Shown one piece after another: positions 1-13,100 of a stretch of 64,000 nt of DNA (position 1 is its first letter; each line of letters opens with the position of its first letter). The DNA is taken from the NCBI GenBank assembly GCA_001566295.1, contig KQ964254.1:186001-250000 (forward strand), read 5' to 3'. The stretch comes from Microdochium bolleyi. Its lineage: Eukaryota; Ascomycota; Sordariomycetes; Xylariales; Microdochiaceae. The notes below the pieces were generated by a model, which saw nothing but the letters and a program-made list of their open reading frames with translations, was not told the DNA's origin and searched no databases. The position numbers and the translations under genes are program-made.

Positions 1-610
1 CTGGTACCTCACACTGATAATTGGCGTCCTCCTTGGTCGTAAGCTTGCGTGTTTGCCTCTTTGGTGTGCGAACCGTCCGAGCATGGCGCGCATCTGGAAC
101 TGCCATCGGCGAAGAAGAAGCTATACCCGGATAGTATGGGCCTGGCTCGAGAGTCGAGTAATCGTGCTTTGGCCATGCCGCATTCGACACATCAGACATA
201 TAACCGGATGCAGCCGATGGCGATGGATAGCCCTCAGAACCCCCCGCAGCTGCCGGTACAGAACCTGGTGAGGGAAATTGAGATGGCGCCAGGCTTGGAG
301 GATATTCGGCTCCGACATCCAACCGTTGTCGCAATGTTGGCGAAACGCTGCGAGAGTATGCTGGGAACGGGTATCTAGGCGCGCCTGTAGAATGCCGCGG
401 GATGCCCAATGGGCTCGTGGGGTGTTGTGGTGGTACGCCTGCGAGCTGGTGTGTCGGATACATTAGATGCCCGTAAGGTGCTGCCAGATTGCTGTCATAT
501 GGTTGGAAAGTCGAGTATTCCGACGGCAAATTGCTCGACATGGTTGTAGAGCTTGGTAAAGGCTCATGTACTGTCGTTGTTGGCCAGTTTCCTGTATCAC
601 CATGATCCAT
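1..610 (-). CDS. C2H2 zinc-finger transcription factor, 3' part cut by window edge
   Basis: Reading the minus strand from an ATG at 610 gives about 203 open codons to the left edge with no stop. The protein is rich in Pro, Ser, Tyr and Gly, like the disordered arm of a fungal transcription factor. Near the window edge it becomes basic (RTPKRQTRKLTTKEDANY) and then enters QCEVP, the usual lead-in and first cysteine of a fungal C2H2 finger. The remaining fingers would lie outside the window. An in-frame stop lies near 815, and ATG 610 is the first Met after it. Later in-frame ATGs at 541 and 463 are alternatives. A CCTTGCAG acceptor-like site sits just before ATG 610, so an upstream exon is possible. 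The target genes cannot be told from this part. Confidence 0.72.
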   Translation of the reverse strand, partial: MDHGDTGNWPTTTVHEPLPSSTTMSSNLPSEYSTFQPYDSNLAAPYGHLMYPTHQLAGVPPQHPTSPLGIPRHSTGAPRYPFPAYSRSVSPTLRQRLDVGAEYPPSLAPSQFPSPGSVPAAAGGSEGYPSPSAASGYMSDVSNAAWPKHDYSTLEPGPYYPGIASSSPMAVPDARHARTVRTPKRQTRKLTTKEDANYQCEVP

Positions 611-2248
611 GCTGCAAGGGGTTCCGACTTGTCGGGAAAGTGATAGATCAGATCGTACTGATGGCGGAGGGCGACGAATGTCGGCAGATGATGTTGTGGG
701 GAAGACGTTGCAGACGAGAACTCTCTGACGGGAAGCGGAAAGCCCAATAGTGGCGAAGACTGTGCCATCGCCGTGGCTCACGCAGCCAGACGAAATTATG
801 GGAGAGCGCTAGGGAATGAGCCTGAGATTGCACTGAGTGTGTCTTGGAAGACAACAGCTCACCAGCTGGGAAGGCCGATGGAGAGAGGAGAACGGTCCGC
901 ACTGATCGATTAGAAAGAGAAGAGTCTCGTGTGAAACCGAGCAGCAACGCGGCCAAGCACTTCGTCAACGACAGACTGTCGGAGTTATAACTGTGAGCCG
1001 AGGTCACTGGGTTCTGCACTGGGAGTTGGTCTCAGCAGGAAGAGCAGCTGTCCATCTGAGTGTACAACGAAGGTCCAAAGTGCGAGTGACGGAGCCCTGG
1101 AACAGGACGAAGAATATACCTACGTCTCGGTTCGGGGATGCGTCCACAAGCAGGGGCGAGGGGAAGTTATGTAAGGCATGGTGCAGGGGTTTCCCTACGC
1201 CTAGCATTCATCCTATTACCGCCTAATATGGTCCGTACTAAGAATGCCTGGTTGTGGCCGCCAGCATAACAAGTGTGTAGGCCGGCACCCAAGGACCATG
1301 TCAAAAGTGGTCGAGCAGCTTGATGACAAGCCGGCTTGGCAACAACTGAACGGCGCAGAGAGCCGTGCTCGAGTGTGGCCATCCAACCAGGCTAGGGCAA
1401 GAACAGAGGAGAGTCGAGTGATTTGTTGACGCTAGAGCTCGGGCATTGGGCCAAGGTTGAGAGCGGGTGATGGAGCGGAGCCTCGCGATCAACGCCATGC
1501 TCGGGGGAACGTGGCGAGCGCGGGTCGTGGAACAGAAAGGCGGCATGGAGCGTACCGGGCGTACCCCCACGAGACACTGCTTGTACCATGAGCCATGGCG
1601 CTCCCAGTCCGCCAAGCAAAGGTGTCGAAAGAGGTGGCCATGGGTCTAGACGGTAAGGAAATCTAATTCGTCAGGAACAAGCCAGCCCCGTACAAGGCAT
1701 GTAGGGCAGGCTTGATGGCATTGGTCGCCGGTGCATTCTGGGTTAGTCCGACCTGACTCTCAAGCTGGATGATTACGCGACGACAGGCGAGAGCACCAGG
1801 AGAAAGACGGATGACACGGGGTGGGGCGGTGTGGGCAACCCGAGAGAAGTCTTCCCCCGAAGAGGAGCAAGCATATTCCCGATGGGGCAGAGCTTGTGGA
1901 TGGCGACGGATGTCTTGCAGCTGAGTGACAGGCGTGCCTGGCACGCCGTGGTCAGGCAGACGTGAGCCGATCCTCGCAGGAAGCTACTGGCGGTGACCAG
2001 AGCCGTGGGTTGGACACGCCCCAAGACGTGCCGTCGAGGCTGGCCGATCCGGACGAGCCGTGCTGTGCTCCATGGCTGGAGTTCGTAGCGCCACGAAGAA
2101 CCCCAGGAGCCCGGGCTAGCTTGTCGGGGGGCCCATTGACGCTCGTGGGTTGGCAGGCATGGTAATCAGTGGAGGGGCGTGATCGAGCGATGAGTTGTGC
2201 AGGGCCACAAGGCGGTCCAGGATGCGGAGCGAGCTTTGGTAGGCGCGC

Positions 2249-2279
<31 letters not shown>

Positions 2280-5093
2280 CGCAGGACACACAACCAGATG
2301 CCCGGTAGGATGAGTTGAAGCCGGCGGCGCAAGTGGCAGGCAGGCAGGCGAGCAGGCAAAGCGCAGCAAGTGGCAGCCACGACCCCGTTGACGTAAGCAG
2401 ACCCGGATGTCAGGAACCGGAGCAGTGGGGCGCATCCCCACCGCGCCAGCCCAAGCCGTCGGCACGACCTGTGCCCTGCCGACACCCGGTGGGGCCCCAG
2501 CCTGCGCTTTCATTTCCCTCACATGCGTCGTCAGCTCGAGGCCGTCAGCAAGGCCCCTTGCGCACGCAAATCAGCCAAGTCATGTTACGGCAGGCAGGAA
2601 TTCCGTTGCGGTCCGGATGCCCTCAACCATCCACTACGGAGTAATTTCCATCCCTGGCCCTGTCGCCCATGGGCCCCTACTGTTGGCATCATGCAAAGGG
2701 TCTTGTGTGGTCACTTATCGCCAGAGCATTACGATCCGCGGTGGTCTCGGCGACCAGGCCGTTTCCTGTAGTCGTCCTTGGCATTCTCGTACCAAGTCAT
2801 GTCGCCCAGCATAAGCCTCGGACGCATGTAGCGCTGACTCAGTTTCTAATATTAACAAAATCTACATAGCTGTGCACAGCGTAAGACAGTGCGTTTTCTC
2901 AGCCTCCTTTTATCCATTCTAGGCCTTCAGCCGCCATCAGCCTGTGACCTCTACCCCGTTCCGCCGTCCAAAGCCGTACCCGCCCTGGCTAGCAAACCTT
3001 GAAATGTCTTCGGTCGTTCCCAAAACCCCATCAGCAAGTTTCCGGGTAATGGACATGAACCACAGCCAGCCGAATCTGGGCTCCAGCGAGATCCTTGTTC
3101 TTGATGAGTATCACCGTCTAACCCAACTTGAACTGCGCTATACCTGTCACATACAGAGGAAAATTCTGGTTTCTGACACGTCGACTTCATGTCACCAGGC
3201 CCGGCTAAGCCCGGTAAACTCGGCTGTTCGCGCGTATCAGTCCAATGTAGCAATAAGGACTTGGCGTGCCGTCCAAAAGGAGAAGAAGGAGGAGAAGAAG
3301 ACAGAGGAACAAGTTGCTACGCTATGTTACATTGAAGCTTGCTGAGCGCTTTCTCGAGCTCTTCAGCGTGGCAAATGCTTTCGACACAAGAACTTAAATG
3401 TGTGTCTGGGTCTGATGACCCCTGCCGCAACGACCACCAGCTTCGGGTTGTTGCTTGTTCTGGGTCCCAGTCAACTGTGCTGGACTCGATGGAACGCCAC
3501 TCAACGAACGTGCCTGCAGTCTCAAGCTACATGTCGGACGTTCGTGCTGCAAATGAATGCCGTGGCCTTACCTGTCGGATATGTGTACCTGGTACTTAGA
3601 TCTCTGCAGTCCGCAAGGCTGAAGAACCCCTGCGCGACTTGCAACCAGTCGGAGCATTTCGCATTTAGAGTTGGGCTCGGTTCAAAGAGTGACAAGTCTC
3701 AGCACGGCTACACATGGCCATCCAATGTGCATTCACCCAGTCGGCTGGACTGCCGAGAATTTGTCCGCGCACAGAGCAAGGCACACTAGAAAGTCTTGTG
3801 CGGTGTGGTCGGCTCCGAAACGAGCTGCCAGGATGGGAAAAACTACCAAACAGCCGACTCGGCCAACAGCCTGGCGCGGCCTTGCGGAACATATCATTGC
3901 GACTCGGGCCGCTGCCCCGTGCCTCCTATTCTCGCCGCGCCGCGCTATATAGTCACAAGCCGTTCGTCTTGGACGACGTTGTGTGTAAGCATAATGTGCA
4001 TGATTCGCAATGAAAGCTCCTCATATGACTTCCGTCTCAAGTGGGCAGGAGGCAAGCTTCGGCCGTTAGGCTCGCCTTTCCAGCGAAGTTCAGGATCGGG
4101 CGCTGATGAAACAGCAGCAGTGTTCACTTCGGTCTGGTCCGAAGCGATTGACAACGTATGGCTCTGCATGCAGGGGCCAAGGTATGCAAAGCTTATTTGA
4201 AACCTCCCGAAGAGGTGGCGCCTGGCGGTGGCTCGCTCGTCACGGACTCGAGCTGCCTAGAGCATATTGTGGCGCACTCAAAGATTGGCTGCCTGATTCG
4301 TTGAGTCTGCTGGTGGCGGGATCGTTCAAGGTCACAGTAATATTTGCTTACGAGTCTCACATTGGGTAATGAAAGCAGCATCAGCATCTGCACGGATATT
4401 AGTGCTGCTCTGCGGAAGTGCCATTGCTGATGCTGCTTGCGGGCCGCACGGAGTCAAAACGCGATGCGACAAAACAGTCACTGGCGCTTCATCGCGGTCT
4501 GCATTTCTCGAAACTATCCTAAAGTAGGGACACACATACAGATAGCGCACCACAAGGTACATGTACCCAGCGTACCTACTTTGAGTCAGCGTAGGTTAAG
4601 TACCTTCTTGAGGAAACTACAAGCTGTGTGGCTGGTGCAGTGGCGCACAACAGTACACCAGGCCTGCCAAGATGTCGCTGCTTATCTAATCATAGGCAAC
4701 GGTGGCGGACCCACCTCGAGCTTCGGAGCTCTGAAAGTGAAGTCACGACAGTCATGGTCTAGGCTTGCGGTCAAGGTGATTGCCGAAGCTTCCACGACCA
4801 CTTCTGCCATAACCACCGAGATATCAGCGCGAGGTTATGGACATTGCGTTTGCCTGCAGTCTGTCGGGTTGCACACACCTGTTGATTAGCACGAACTGGA
4901 CGCGACCTAGCTCACTTGCGTGAAGCATCCATCTGCTCAAGCTCCGTCGCCCATGACGACCACAGCTCTCGCATATCCGTAACGGCCGCATGAGCCGCAT
5001 GCTCGGTGGCCCCTGCCACTCAAAGTCGTTCAACTCGGCAACGCTCACCCATCTCCCACTGGGCAGCCTTATCCCGCAGACCAGTCAGTCATC
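611..5093. other. Gene-poor intergenic region, 4.5 kb
   Basis: Only short, overlapping open frames without recognisable domains are present on both strands, so I see no supportable gene. The left part should hold the promoter of the zinc-finger gene that reads leftward, and the last few hundred bases should hold the RAD3 promoter. A short 7-bp tandem repeat lies at 2250-2284. A purine-rich tract (GGAGAAGAAGGAGG type) lies near 3280-3310. Confidence 0.55.
2250..2284. repeat. 7-bp tandem repeat (TATGCAG)
   Basis: Four perfect copies of TATGCAG are followed by one variant, TACGCAG. It lies in non-coding DNA and looks like a simple minisatellite. Confidence 0.9.
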
Positions 5094-7591
5094 ATGAAGT
5101 TCTTCATCGATGACCTTCCCGTGCTCTTTCCGTACCCGCGGATTTACCCAGAGCAATATGCCTACATGTGTGATCTCAAGCAGACCCTCGACGCTGGCGG
5201 GCACTGCGTCTTGGAGATGCCGTCCGGAACTGGCAAGACCGTGTCCCTTCTTTCGCTCATTGTGGCCTATCAGCAGCACTACCCAGAGCACAGAAAGCTC
5301 ATCTACTGCTCCCGAACAATGTCTGAGATCGAAAAGGCCCTTGCCGAGCTGCGGGAGCTCATCAAATTCCGCGCAAAGGAGCTGGGCCGGACAGAGGAGT
5401 TCCGCGGTCTTGGTCTGACCAGCCGCAAGAACCTGTGTCTGCATCCCTCGGTCAAGAGAGAGAAGAGTGGTTCGGTGGTTGACGCTCGATGCCGAAGTCT
5501 GACAGCCGGTTTCGTCAAGGAAAAGAAGGAAAAGGGCGAGAACGTCGAGGTCTGCGTCTACCACGATAACCTGGACCTCTTGGAACCTCATAATTTGGTC
5601 CCCAACGGTGTGTGGACCTTTGATGATTTGCTCAAGTATGGCGAGAGCCACAAGCAATGTCCCTACTTTACTGCAAGAAGAATGGTGAGAATTCCAGCTG
5701 CCAAAGACGCGTCTGCACATACCTCACTGATAATATCTACCTGAAGACCAGAATGCTTACTTTTTCTTGACTGCCACAGATGCAATATTGCAATGTCATC
5801 ATCTACTCATACCACTACCTGCTTGACCCCAAGATTGCCGAGCGCGTCTCAAAGGATTTCTCCAAAGACTGCATCGTAGTCTTCGACGAGGCGCATAATA
5901 TCGACAACGTCTGCATCGAGTCACTCAGCACAGATATCACCGAGGACTCGCTCCGCAAAGCCACAAAGGGGGCACAAAACCTGGACCGCAAGATCAGAGA
6001 GATGAAAGAGACTGACCGGGAACAACTGGAGAACGAATACCAGAAACTTGTGGAGGGACTACGAGATGCTAGCGATGCCCGCCAAGAAGACGCGTTCATG
6101 GCCAACCCTGCGTTGCCAGACGATCTTCTCAAAGAAGCTGTTCCCGGAAATATTCGTCGCGCAGAGCACTTTACAGCATTCCTCACCCGCTTCATAGAGT
6201 ACCTCAAGACACGCATGAAGGTGCGGCAAGTCATCTCAGAGACTCCTCCATCCTTTCTTGCACATCTCAAGGAGCATACATTCATTGAGAAGAAGCCCTT
6301 GAGGTTTTGTGCGGAGCGGCTTACTTCACTCGTCCGCACCCTCGAGCTCACAAACATAGAAGACTATCAGCCCCTCCAAGAGGTTGCAACATTCGCTACA
6401 CTGGTTGCAACGTACGAGAAAGGATTCCTGCTCATCCTGGAGCCGTTCGAATCGGACACAGCTGAAGTCCCCAACCCAGTTCTGCACTTCACGTGCTTGG
6501 ATGCTGCTATTGCCATCAAGCCTGTATTCGATCGATTCAGCTCAGTCATCATCACATCCGGTACACTCTCGCCCCTTGAGATGTACCCAAAGATGCTTGG
6601 GTTCTCGACTGTCGTGCAAGAGTCGTATACCATGACGCTTGCGCGGAGGTCGTTCCTACCCATGATCGTCACGCGAGGAAGTGACCAAGCCAACATCTCG
6701 ACAAGTTTCCAGGTCAGGAACGAGCCTAGCGTGGTACGCAACTATGGAAACCTATTGACCGAATTCGCGCGTGTCACACCTGATGGCATGGTCGTCTTCT
6801 TTCCCTCCTACCTGTACATGGAGTCCATTATCAGCATGTGGCAAGGCATGGGTATCTTGGACGAGGTTTGGCAGTACAAGCTGATTCTTGTTGAGACTCC
6901 CGATGCGCAAGAGACATCACTTGCACTCGAAACCTACCGCACAGCTTGTTGCAACGGCCGAGGTGCTATACTGTTGTGTGTCGCTCGTGGCAAGGTCTCC
7001 GAAGGCATAGATTTCGATCACCAGTACGGCCGCACGGTGCTGTGCATCGGCGTGCCGTTCCAGTACACTGAGTCGCGTATTCTCAAAGCGCGTCTGGAAT
7101 TCCTGCGCGAGACATATCGCATCCGAGAGAACGACTTTCTTTCCTTCGATGCGATGCGGCACGCGGCCCAGTGTTTGGGTCGTGTGCTCCGTGGCAAGGA
7201 TGACTACGGTATCATGGTGCTCGCCGACAGGCGCTTCCAGAAGAAGAAAACCCAGCTGCCCAAGTGGATCGCCCAGGCCATGCAGGAAGTGGATGGCAAC
7301 CTCAGCACGGATATGGCCATAATTGCATCAAAGCGCTTCCTTAGGGACATGGCGCGGCCCGTGAGGGCCAAGGACCAGGACGGAATCAGTACCTGGAGCC
7401 TGGAGGACCTCCGGGCACACCAGAAGAAGCTTGATGAGGAGCGTATCCGCGAACTGCAGGATGGCATTGGCCGCGAGGATGTCATGATGGACGCACTCCG
7501 CAGGGCACAGGAGAACCAGCCATACGACATGGACTACGACATGGACGACGAGGAGCTCGAGGAGGGCATGATGGAACTAGATGGCCATTAA
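5094..7591 (+). CDS. RAD3: DNA repair/TFIIH 5'-3' helicase Rad3 (XPD)
   Basis: Two exons, 5094-5684 and 5780-7591, with a 95-nt GTGAGA...CACAG intron, encode 800 residues, close to the usual 760-800. This is the ATP-dependent 5'-3' DNA helicase of TFIIH, acting in nucleotide-excision repair and promoter opening in the nucleus. Visible are the Walker A motif (PSGTGKT, about residue 43-49), the DEAH box (about 232-235), and four cysteines that ligate the XPD iron-sulfur cluster (in NLCLH, DARCR, EVCVY and KQCPY). The C-terminal helicase motifs include SVIITSGTLSPL, GKVSEGIDF and QCLGRVLRGK. The splice joins ARRM to MQYCNV and restores the conserved stretch before YSYHYLLDPKIA. The acidic, Met/Asp-rich tail looks lineage-specific. 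It converges on PRP3. Confidence 0.97.
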
Positions 7592-7980
7592 AAATTATCT
7601 ACATACTAGGCACAGTTGCCATCTGTGTTACGCAGCGACTAGGGTAGTGTTGCTGCTGACTTATTGAAGCATATACTCATCCACAACATGGCAACACAAA
7701 AGAGTGAGACCAAATATGAGATATTGAAGAGCTGAGAATCACTGCTATACAGGGAAACTCTCCGACATGCACAATCGGGAGCCACGACTCACTTGAAACA
7801 TTCGTATGTGAGGCATAACTAGTCAGACAACAAGCAAAGGGGTGAGACTTATTGCTGACACAGGCCCTACAGCACAGTATCATAATGCGATCTGTGATCA
7901 TATCGGTGTATTGCTTGGGTATATTACTTCTATGCATTTATCTGAGATCGTTCTTCGAAGACCACAGGTTCCAGCTTGTG
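7592..7980. other. Convergent 3' intergenic gap between RAD3 and PRP3
   Basis: This 389-nt gap between two stop codons should hold both 3' UTRs and polyadenylation signals. I see no further gene; the small open frames here lack domains. Confidence 0.6.
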
Positions 7981-9468
7981 TTACGAGGTCGACTTCGCCA
8001 AGTTCCAGAAACTATCAGCCTTCGCTCGAGAGAGCACCTCTCTCGCTTCGGCGTCCGTTTCGGTCACCTTGGATCCCCACTTCCGGAAGGCTCGTTCTTT
8101 GATCTCACCTTCAAAGAGAAGCTGGCACTTGTTCAAGCCGAGGTCCCGCAGGCCACCTTTCTCATCCTCAGCCTTGAGCCATTGGCGTAGCGACTCAGTC
8201 TGCGAGCCTTTGTCTCTCGATGGTGCGTTCTCGGTCCAGTCAATGCGGTTCATCATGAGCTTCTTGTAGCTGTGTATTGAGTGTGCCCCACCCTCAACGA
8301 TGACGAGATTCTGCTTGGGATGCATGATCACGATGCCAGTCAGCGCATTCTGCTCGGCATTGACGTTGATCTTGTACCGGTGTTGACCATTCGCAAGCGT
8401 GTTGATCTTGAAAACGAGCATGTGTAGACCCTTGCTCGCGTCCTTCTCCTGGTTGGCTTGGAGCTTCTCATGCCGTTGCTCTTTTGTAAGCTTCCGGTCG
8501 TCGTTAGCCTCGACGTGTGTCGCATGTCTCTCAGCGATCTCGCGATTGACACGTGCTTCGACTTGTGTCGGGTCTTTGATGGCTTCCTCTCCCAGCACGC
8601 GCATGAGGTTGGACTTCTTGACTTTTGGTGGCGGGGCGGGGACCAGACCGAGTCGAATCTTAGCCTGCTCCTCCTTGAGGTCAGCCATACGCCTTTGCCG
8701 GCGCACTTTCTTCTGTTCGGTCTTCGTGAGATAAAGTGGCTTGACTGTCTGGAGTAGCTTCTCGTCGGCAGCGGCGATCTGCACAGGATGCTGGATGTAG
8801 CTCGTTATGATGGTGTCGGCAGAGGCGATTTTGAGTTTGGACGCGTCGTCGACATGGTCGTAATTCTTGCCGTCCACCAAACCTTCGTCCCACCATTCAA
8901 TGTCTGGGGGTGCTTCCACCAGGAAGTTCTTCTCCACATCAATGTCCTCGTCTATGCCTACTTTCCGTGTCTTCTCGGCAATCTTCTTCTTCATGGCCTC
9001 GAGGGCAGCCTGTCGTCGAAGAGCATTCGCCTGCTGAATGTATTTGCCCTTTTGATTGAACACAAGCTCGCGTGACTGACGAGCTTTGCCACCATGCGTT
9101 CCTAGATTGGGGTCGTAGTAGGGATTGCTCTTGATGCTGTCCAGTGAAGGACCTGACAGATCCAGAGCCTTGCCCTTGTTGGCACTTGTTCGATTTTGGG
9201 TGCCATTGTGTGCTTGGCTTTGATTTTGTGATCGATATGCGGAAGATGACGATCTCGAGTCCGAGGGCTTAGATGAGGATGTCTGCGCGAGATCGGCAAG
9301 AGCTGGGTGCAGTCCGACATTAAGACCGCCTTTCGCCTTGCTTGTGTCGAGGGCAGCTGAGACCCGTGCCTTGAGAGCAGCAAGCTTATCGGCAGCTGAT
9401 TCGGGCTTCTGGATCCGGGATGCCGAGTCCTGTTTGGCGCCAAGCGCTGGCGATCCGTGGCGTTGCAT
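7981..9468 (-). CDS. PRP3: U4/U6 small nuclear ribonucleoprotein Prp3
   Basis: A single-exon frame of 495 residues. Prp3 is a component of the U4/U6 and U4/U6.U5 tri-snRNP needed for spliceosome assembly in the nucleus. After a Ser/Ala-rich N-terminus, the protein shows the conserved Prp3 region from about residue 120 (NPYYDP, then ELVFNQKGKY, APPDIEWWD, TSYIQHPVQI and LYLTKTEQKKVRRQRR). A C-terminal DUF1115-like domain follows from about 380 (MHPKQNLVIVEGG, MNRIDWTENA, CQLLFEGEIKERAF). The length is near the yeast protein (469) and shorter than the human one (683). The start at 9468 is the first Met before the conserved part; no intron is needed. It is divergent from RPA190. Confidence 0.95.
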   Translation of the reverse strand: MQRHGSPALGAKQDSASRIQKPESAADKLAALKARVSAALDTSKAKGGLNVGLHPALADLAQTSSSKPSDSRSSSSAYRSQNQSQAHNGTQNRTSANKGKALDLSGPSLDSIKSNPYYDPNLGTHGGKARQSRELVFNQKGKYIQQANALRRQAALEAMKKKIAEKTRKVGIDEDIDVEKNFLVEAPPDIEWWDEGLVDGKNYDHVDDASKLKIASADTIITSYIQHPVQIAAADEKLLQTVKPLYLTKTEQKKVRRQRRMADLKEEQAKIRLGLVPAPPPKVKKSNLMRVLGEEAIKDPTQVEARVNREIAERHATHVEANDDRKLTKEQRHEKLQANQEKDASKGLHMLVFKINTLANGQHRYKINVNAEQNALTGIVIMHPKQNLVIVEGGAHSIHSYKKLMMNRIDWTENAPSRDKGSQTESLRQWLKAEDEKGGLRDLGLNKCQLLFEGEIKERAFRKWGSKVTETDAEAREVLSRAKADSFWNLAKSTS

Positions 9469-10135
9469 TGTCGACGAATTGCCAAGTGGCGAGCGTCCTT
9501 AAGCGCGCTTGCTAGCCTTCGAGTCGTGGGAAGTATCTTGAAGCTCTCGCGGATGGTGTGGAAGTCTCCGAGGCCGTCCGAGGTCGATGATCGCGCTGAG
9601 CACGCCGCGGTAATGCCGTCACCGTTGCTTGAGGTCGTTTATGAGTATGATTTGGTTGTCGGGCGTGGCGGATTGAATGCCAGCGCCGAGAAGGATGTCA
9701 TGGAGCGCAAGTGTAGCCTTCGACACGAGCATTTGAGCGTGCCAGATGATGCCTGTAATAGCGGGAACTGCAGCTCGATGGATGCGAGAGGTGGAGACAT
9801 GCTCAATCCACGTTCTGCCACTAGCGACCGCCAAAAAGTGCTGCCAGCCGGCGTGGAGCCTCCGAGCAGAGGAGCTCTTTTTTCTTTACTTTGCGCCCGC
9901 TCCGACTAGCCCGACGACATTTTGCGACTTTGGCCTGTTCGATCATTTCCACGGCGCAAAGCTGATTGCGCGACCACGACAGCCTACTCTGCACCGTCTG
10001 CTTGCTCATCTACACAGCCGAGCATGCGCCTCGGCCTTGCCTGAACGATTCTGGGGCACCTCGACGGCAGAAGATTGATCAACAACACCTTGCGCTGTGC
10101 CTCGGCCAGGCATTGTGCACTCAAATTCCAGCATC
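9469..10135. promoter_or_regulatory. Divergent promoter region of PRP3 and RPA190
   Basis: These 667 nt separate the start codons of two divergent genes, so both promoters and 5' leaders must lie here. I see no clear TATA box. A T-rich stretch sits at about 9886-9895. The small open frames across it lack domains. Confidence 0.6.
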
Positions 10136-13100
10136 ATGAACATTTCCCAGCCTGTGGCCTCGGCCATCGCGGCCGTCGACTTTGACTTCCTCACCCCCCG
10201 TGAGATCAAGTCCATGTCTGTCAAGCGGATCGAGAACCCAACCACTTTTGATACCCTGCTCAATCCCATTCCTGGTGGCCTGTACGATCCTGCGCTTGGT
10301 GCATGGGCTGACTCTCTGTAAGAACTACCCTGCGCAACCTCGGCCTGCCTCCCACGCCTCTTCTCGCTGACTCTTCCTCTTTGCCAGCTGTACAACATGC
10401 AACCTCGGGCCCGCGACCTGCCCTGGCCACGCCGGCCACATCGATCTCCCCGTGCCATGTTATCACCCAGTTTTCATGGACCAGGTTTTGCGGTTGCTGC
10501 GAGCGCAATGCCTCTACTGTCACGGCTTCCGTATGCGCCGCGTCGATCTCGACCTTGTTGCTTGCAAGCTGCGGCTCCTCCAGTTCGGGCTTATACACGC
10601 TGCCAACTACTTGGACGAAATTACACATGAGACTGAAGGCATTGAGGTCGCCGACGACCCTTCGGATGAGGTCGATGAGGATTCTGTGGCTGCCAAAATG
10701 AGCCGCATGTACAAAGCCTACACAGAGTCCGCTCTCCGGGGTCACCGAGTGTCCAACGAGGACATCAGGTCAGGCAAGCACGAGGGTGCTTCTGAAGCTC
10801 GACGAGAAGTTCTCAAGGCTTTCTTCCGCGATATGACCCAGGGCAGACTGTGCAAGTCGTGCAACGGCATTTCTCCTAGCTACAGAAAGGATAAATTTGT
10901 CAAAATTTTTGAGAAGTCGATTAGTCTCAAGGACCAGGCTAAGAACGCGATGCGCAATCTCAAGCTGAAGGATGCGCTCGTCATTCGTAGCAACGTCAAG
11001 GCCGCCGCTGCCAAGAAGCCATTCGTCGATGATCATGACGAAGGTGTAGCCGACATCGACTCCCAGTCTGACGACCAGGACGACAACGCGGACGAGGAAG
11101 GCACAGGGGACGAGCTCGATGAGAATGGGGACGTTGTCATGGGCGATGCCTCCATCAAGACACCGAGCAAGTCAAAGAAAGCGCAGAAGCCCGCGAACCT
11201 GGCCCAACGATATGTCAGCACTGTGGAGATCCAAGAGCGCTTGCGTCTTCTGTTCGAGAAGGAGCAGGAAATAATGGCCCTGGTTTACAATGCACGACCA
11301 AACGACCCTCGCAAGCCACAGCCTGATATTCTGGCCGACAACTTCTTCATCCAAACAGTGCTCGTGCCGCCCAACAAATATCGGCCTGAAGCCCGTCAAG
11401 GAGAGGGTCAAATCACTGAAGCGCAACAGAACTCTCTGTACAAACAGATTCTTACTGCTTGCGGCAGGATACAACAGCTCCATCGCGAAATGGTCTCATC
11501 TCGAGACCCTGATGACAGCACTGCTCGCCAGCGCAACATGTCTGACATGCACGAAGCATGTGTTCAGCTGCAAGACTGTGTCAACTCCCTCATCGACCGT
11601 GACCGAAACCCCATTCGAGGCGCGGCAGGGAAGCGCAACGAAGACGGAATCAAACAGAAACTTGAGAAAAAGGAAGGTCTCTTCCGCAAGAATATGATGG
11701 GAAAGCGTGTCAACTACGCTGCCCGAAGTGTCATCTCGCCAGACCCCAACATTGAGACAAGCGAAATCGGTGTGCCGCCTGTGTTCGCCATGAAGCTGAC
11801 GTACCCCGAGCCCGTCACAAGCCACAACTTCCGGGAAATGCAGCAAGCAGTCATCAACGGTGTGGATAAATGGCCGGGCGCCGCCGCAATCGAGAATGAG
11901 AATGGCCAGATCATCAATCTCAAGAACAAATCCGCCGAAGATCGCGTGGCCCTTGCCAATCAACTATTGGCCCCGACCAGCCACACATATAGCGGCATCA
12001 AGGGCAAGAAGGTCCACCGCCATCTCGGCAACGGCGACGTGGTCCTGATGAATCGACAGCCGACACTCCACAAGCCATCAATTATGGGTCACCGAGCCAG
12101 GGTCCTGCCAGGCGAGAAGACGATTCGTATGCACTACGCCAACTGCAACACATACAATGCCGATTTTGATGGAGATGAGATGAACATGCACTTTCCTCAG
12201 AACGAAGTCGCACGCGCCGAAGCCATGAACATCGCCGACACAGATCACCAATACCTTTCAGCGACTGCGGGCAAGCCCCTTCGGGGTCTTATCCAGGATC
12301 ATTTGTCCGTGTCAGTTGCGCTTTGCAACAAGGACACATTCTTCGACAAGAACGCCTATCATCAGCTCGTTTATAATGCTCTGCGGCCTGAGAGTGGCCA
12401 TATCACGGGCGAGCGGCTGCAGCTTGTCCCTCCAGCTGTCATCAAGCCTGCTAAGCGATGGACAGGGAAGCAAGTCATCACCACTATCCTCATGAACATG
12501 AAACCTGCAGGATGTGGCGATTTGTGGTTGACCGGCAAGTCCCAGGTTGGCCCTACGCCCTGGGGCAAGTTCACAGAAGAAGGCTCGGTTCTGATCCAGG
12601 ATGGCGAGTTCATCACGGGTATCCTGGATAAAGCTCACCTGGGACCTGCCGCGGGTGGCTTCATCCACTCGATCCACGAGATCTGGGGTCCTGAGCTTGC
12701 AGCTAAGCTCCTGAGCTGCATGGGTCGGATGTTGACACGGTATCTGAACATGCGAGCTTTTACGTGTGGTATGGACGATCTGGTCCTTACTCCTGAGGGC
12801 GAAAGGCTCCGGAAAGAAACGCTCAAGGAGGCCGACAATGTCGGCCTTCAAGTAGCTGCCAAGCATGTCAGCCTGGGCGATCAAGCAGACATTGACAACA
12901 CGCACCCTCTCCTGCTGGAACGGTTAGAGGAGGTCATGAGGGATGACTCGAAGCAAGAAGGACTGGACCACATGATGAACGCTGGTTCCAGACTCGTCTC
13001 GGGTGCTGTCACACAAGCATGCCTACCGGCAGGTCTTGAAAAGAAGTTTCCGAAGAACCAAATGCAGTCGATGACGATCTCTGGAGCCAAGGGTAGTTCT

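Noticed and set aside
1952..2485. 177-codon minus open frame
   Set aside because: No domain, contains the translated 7-bp repeat, and overlaps alternative frames of similar quality.
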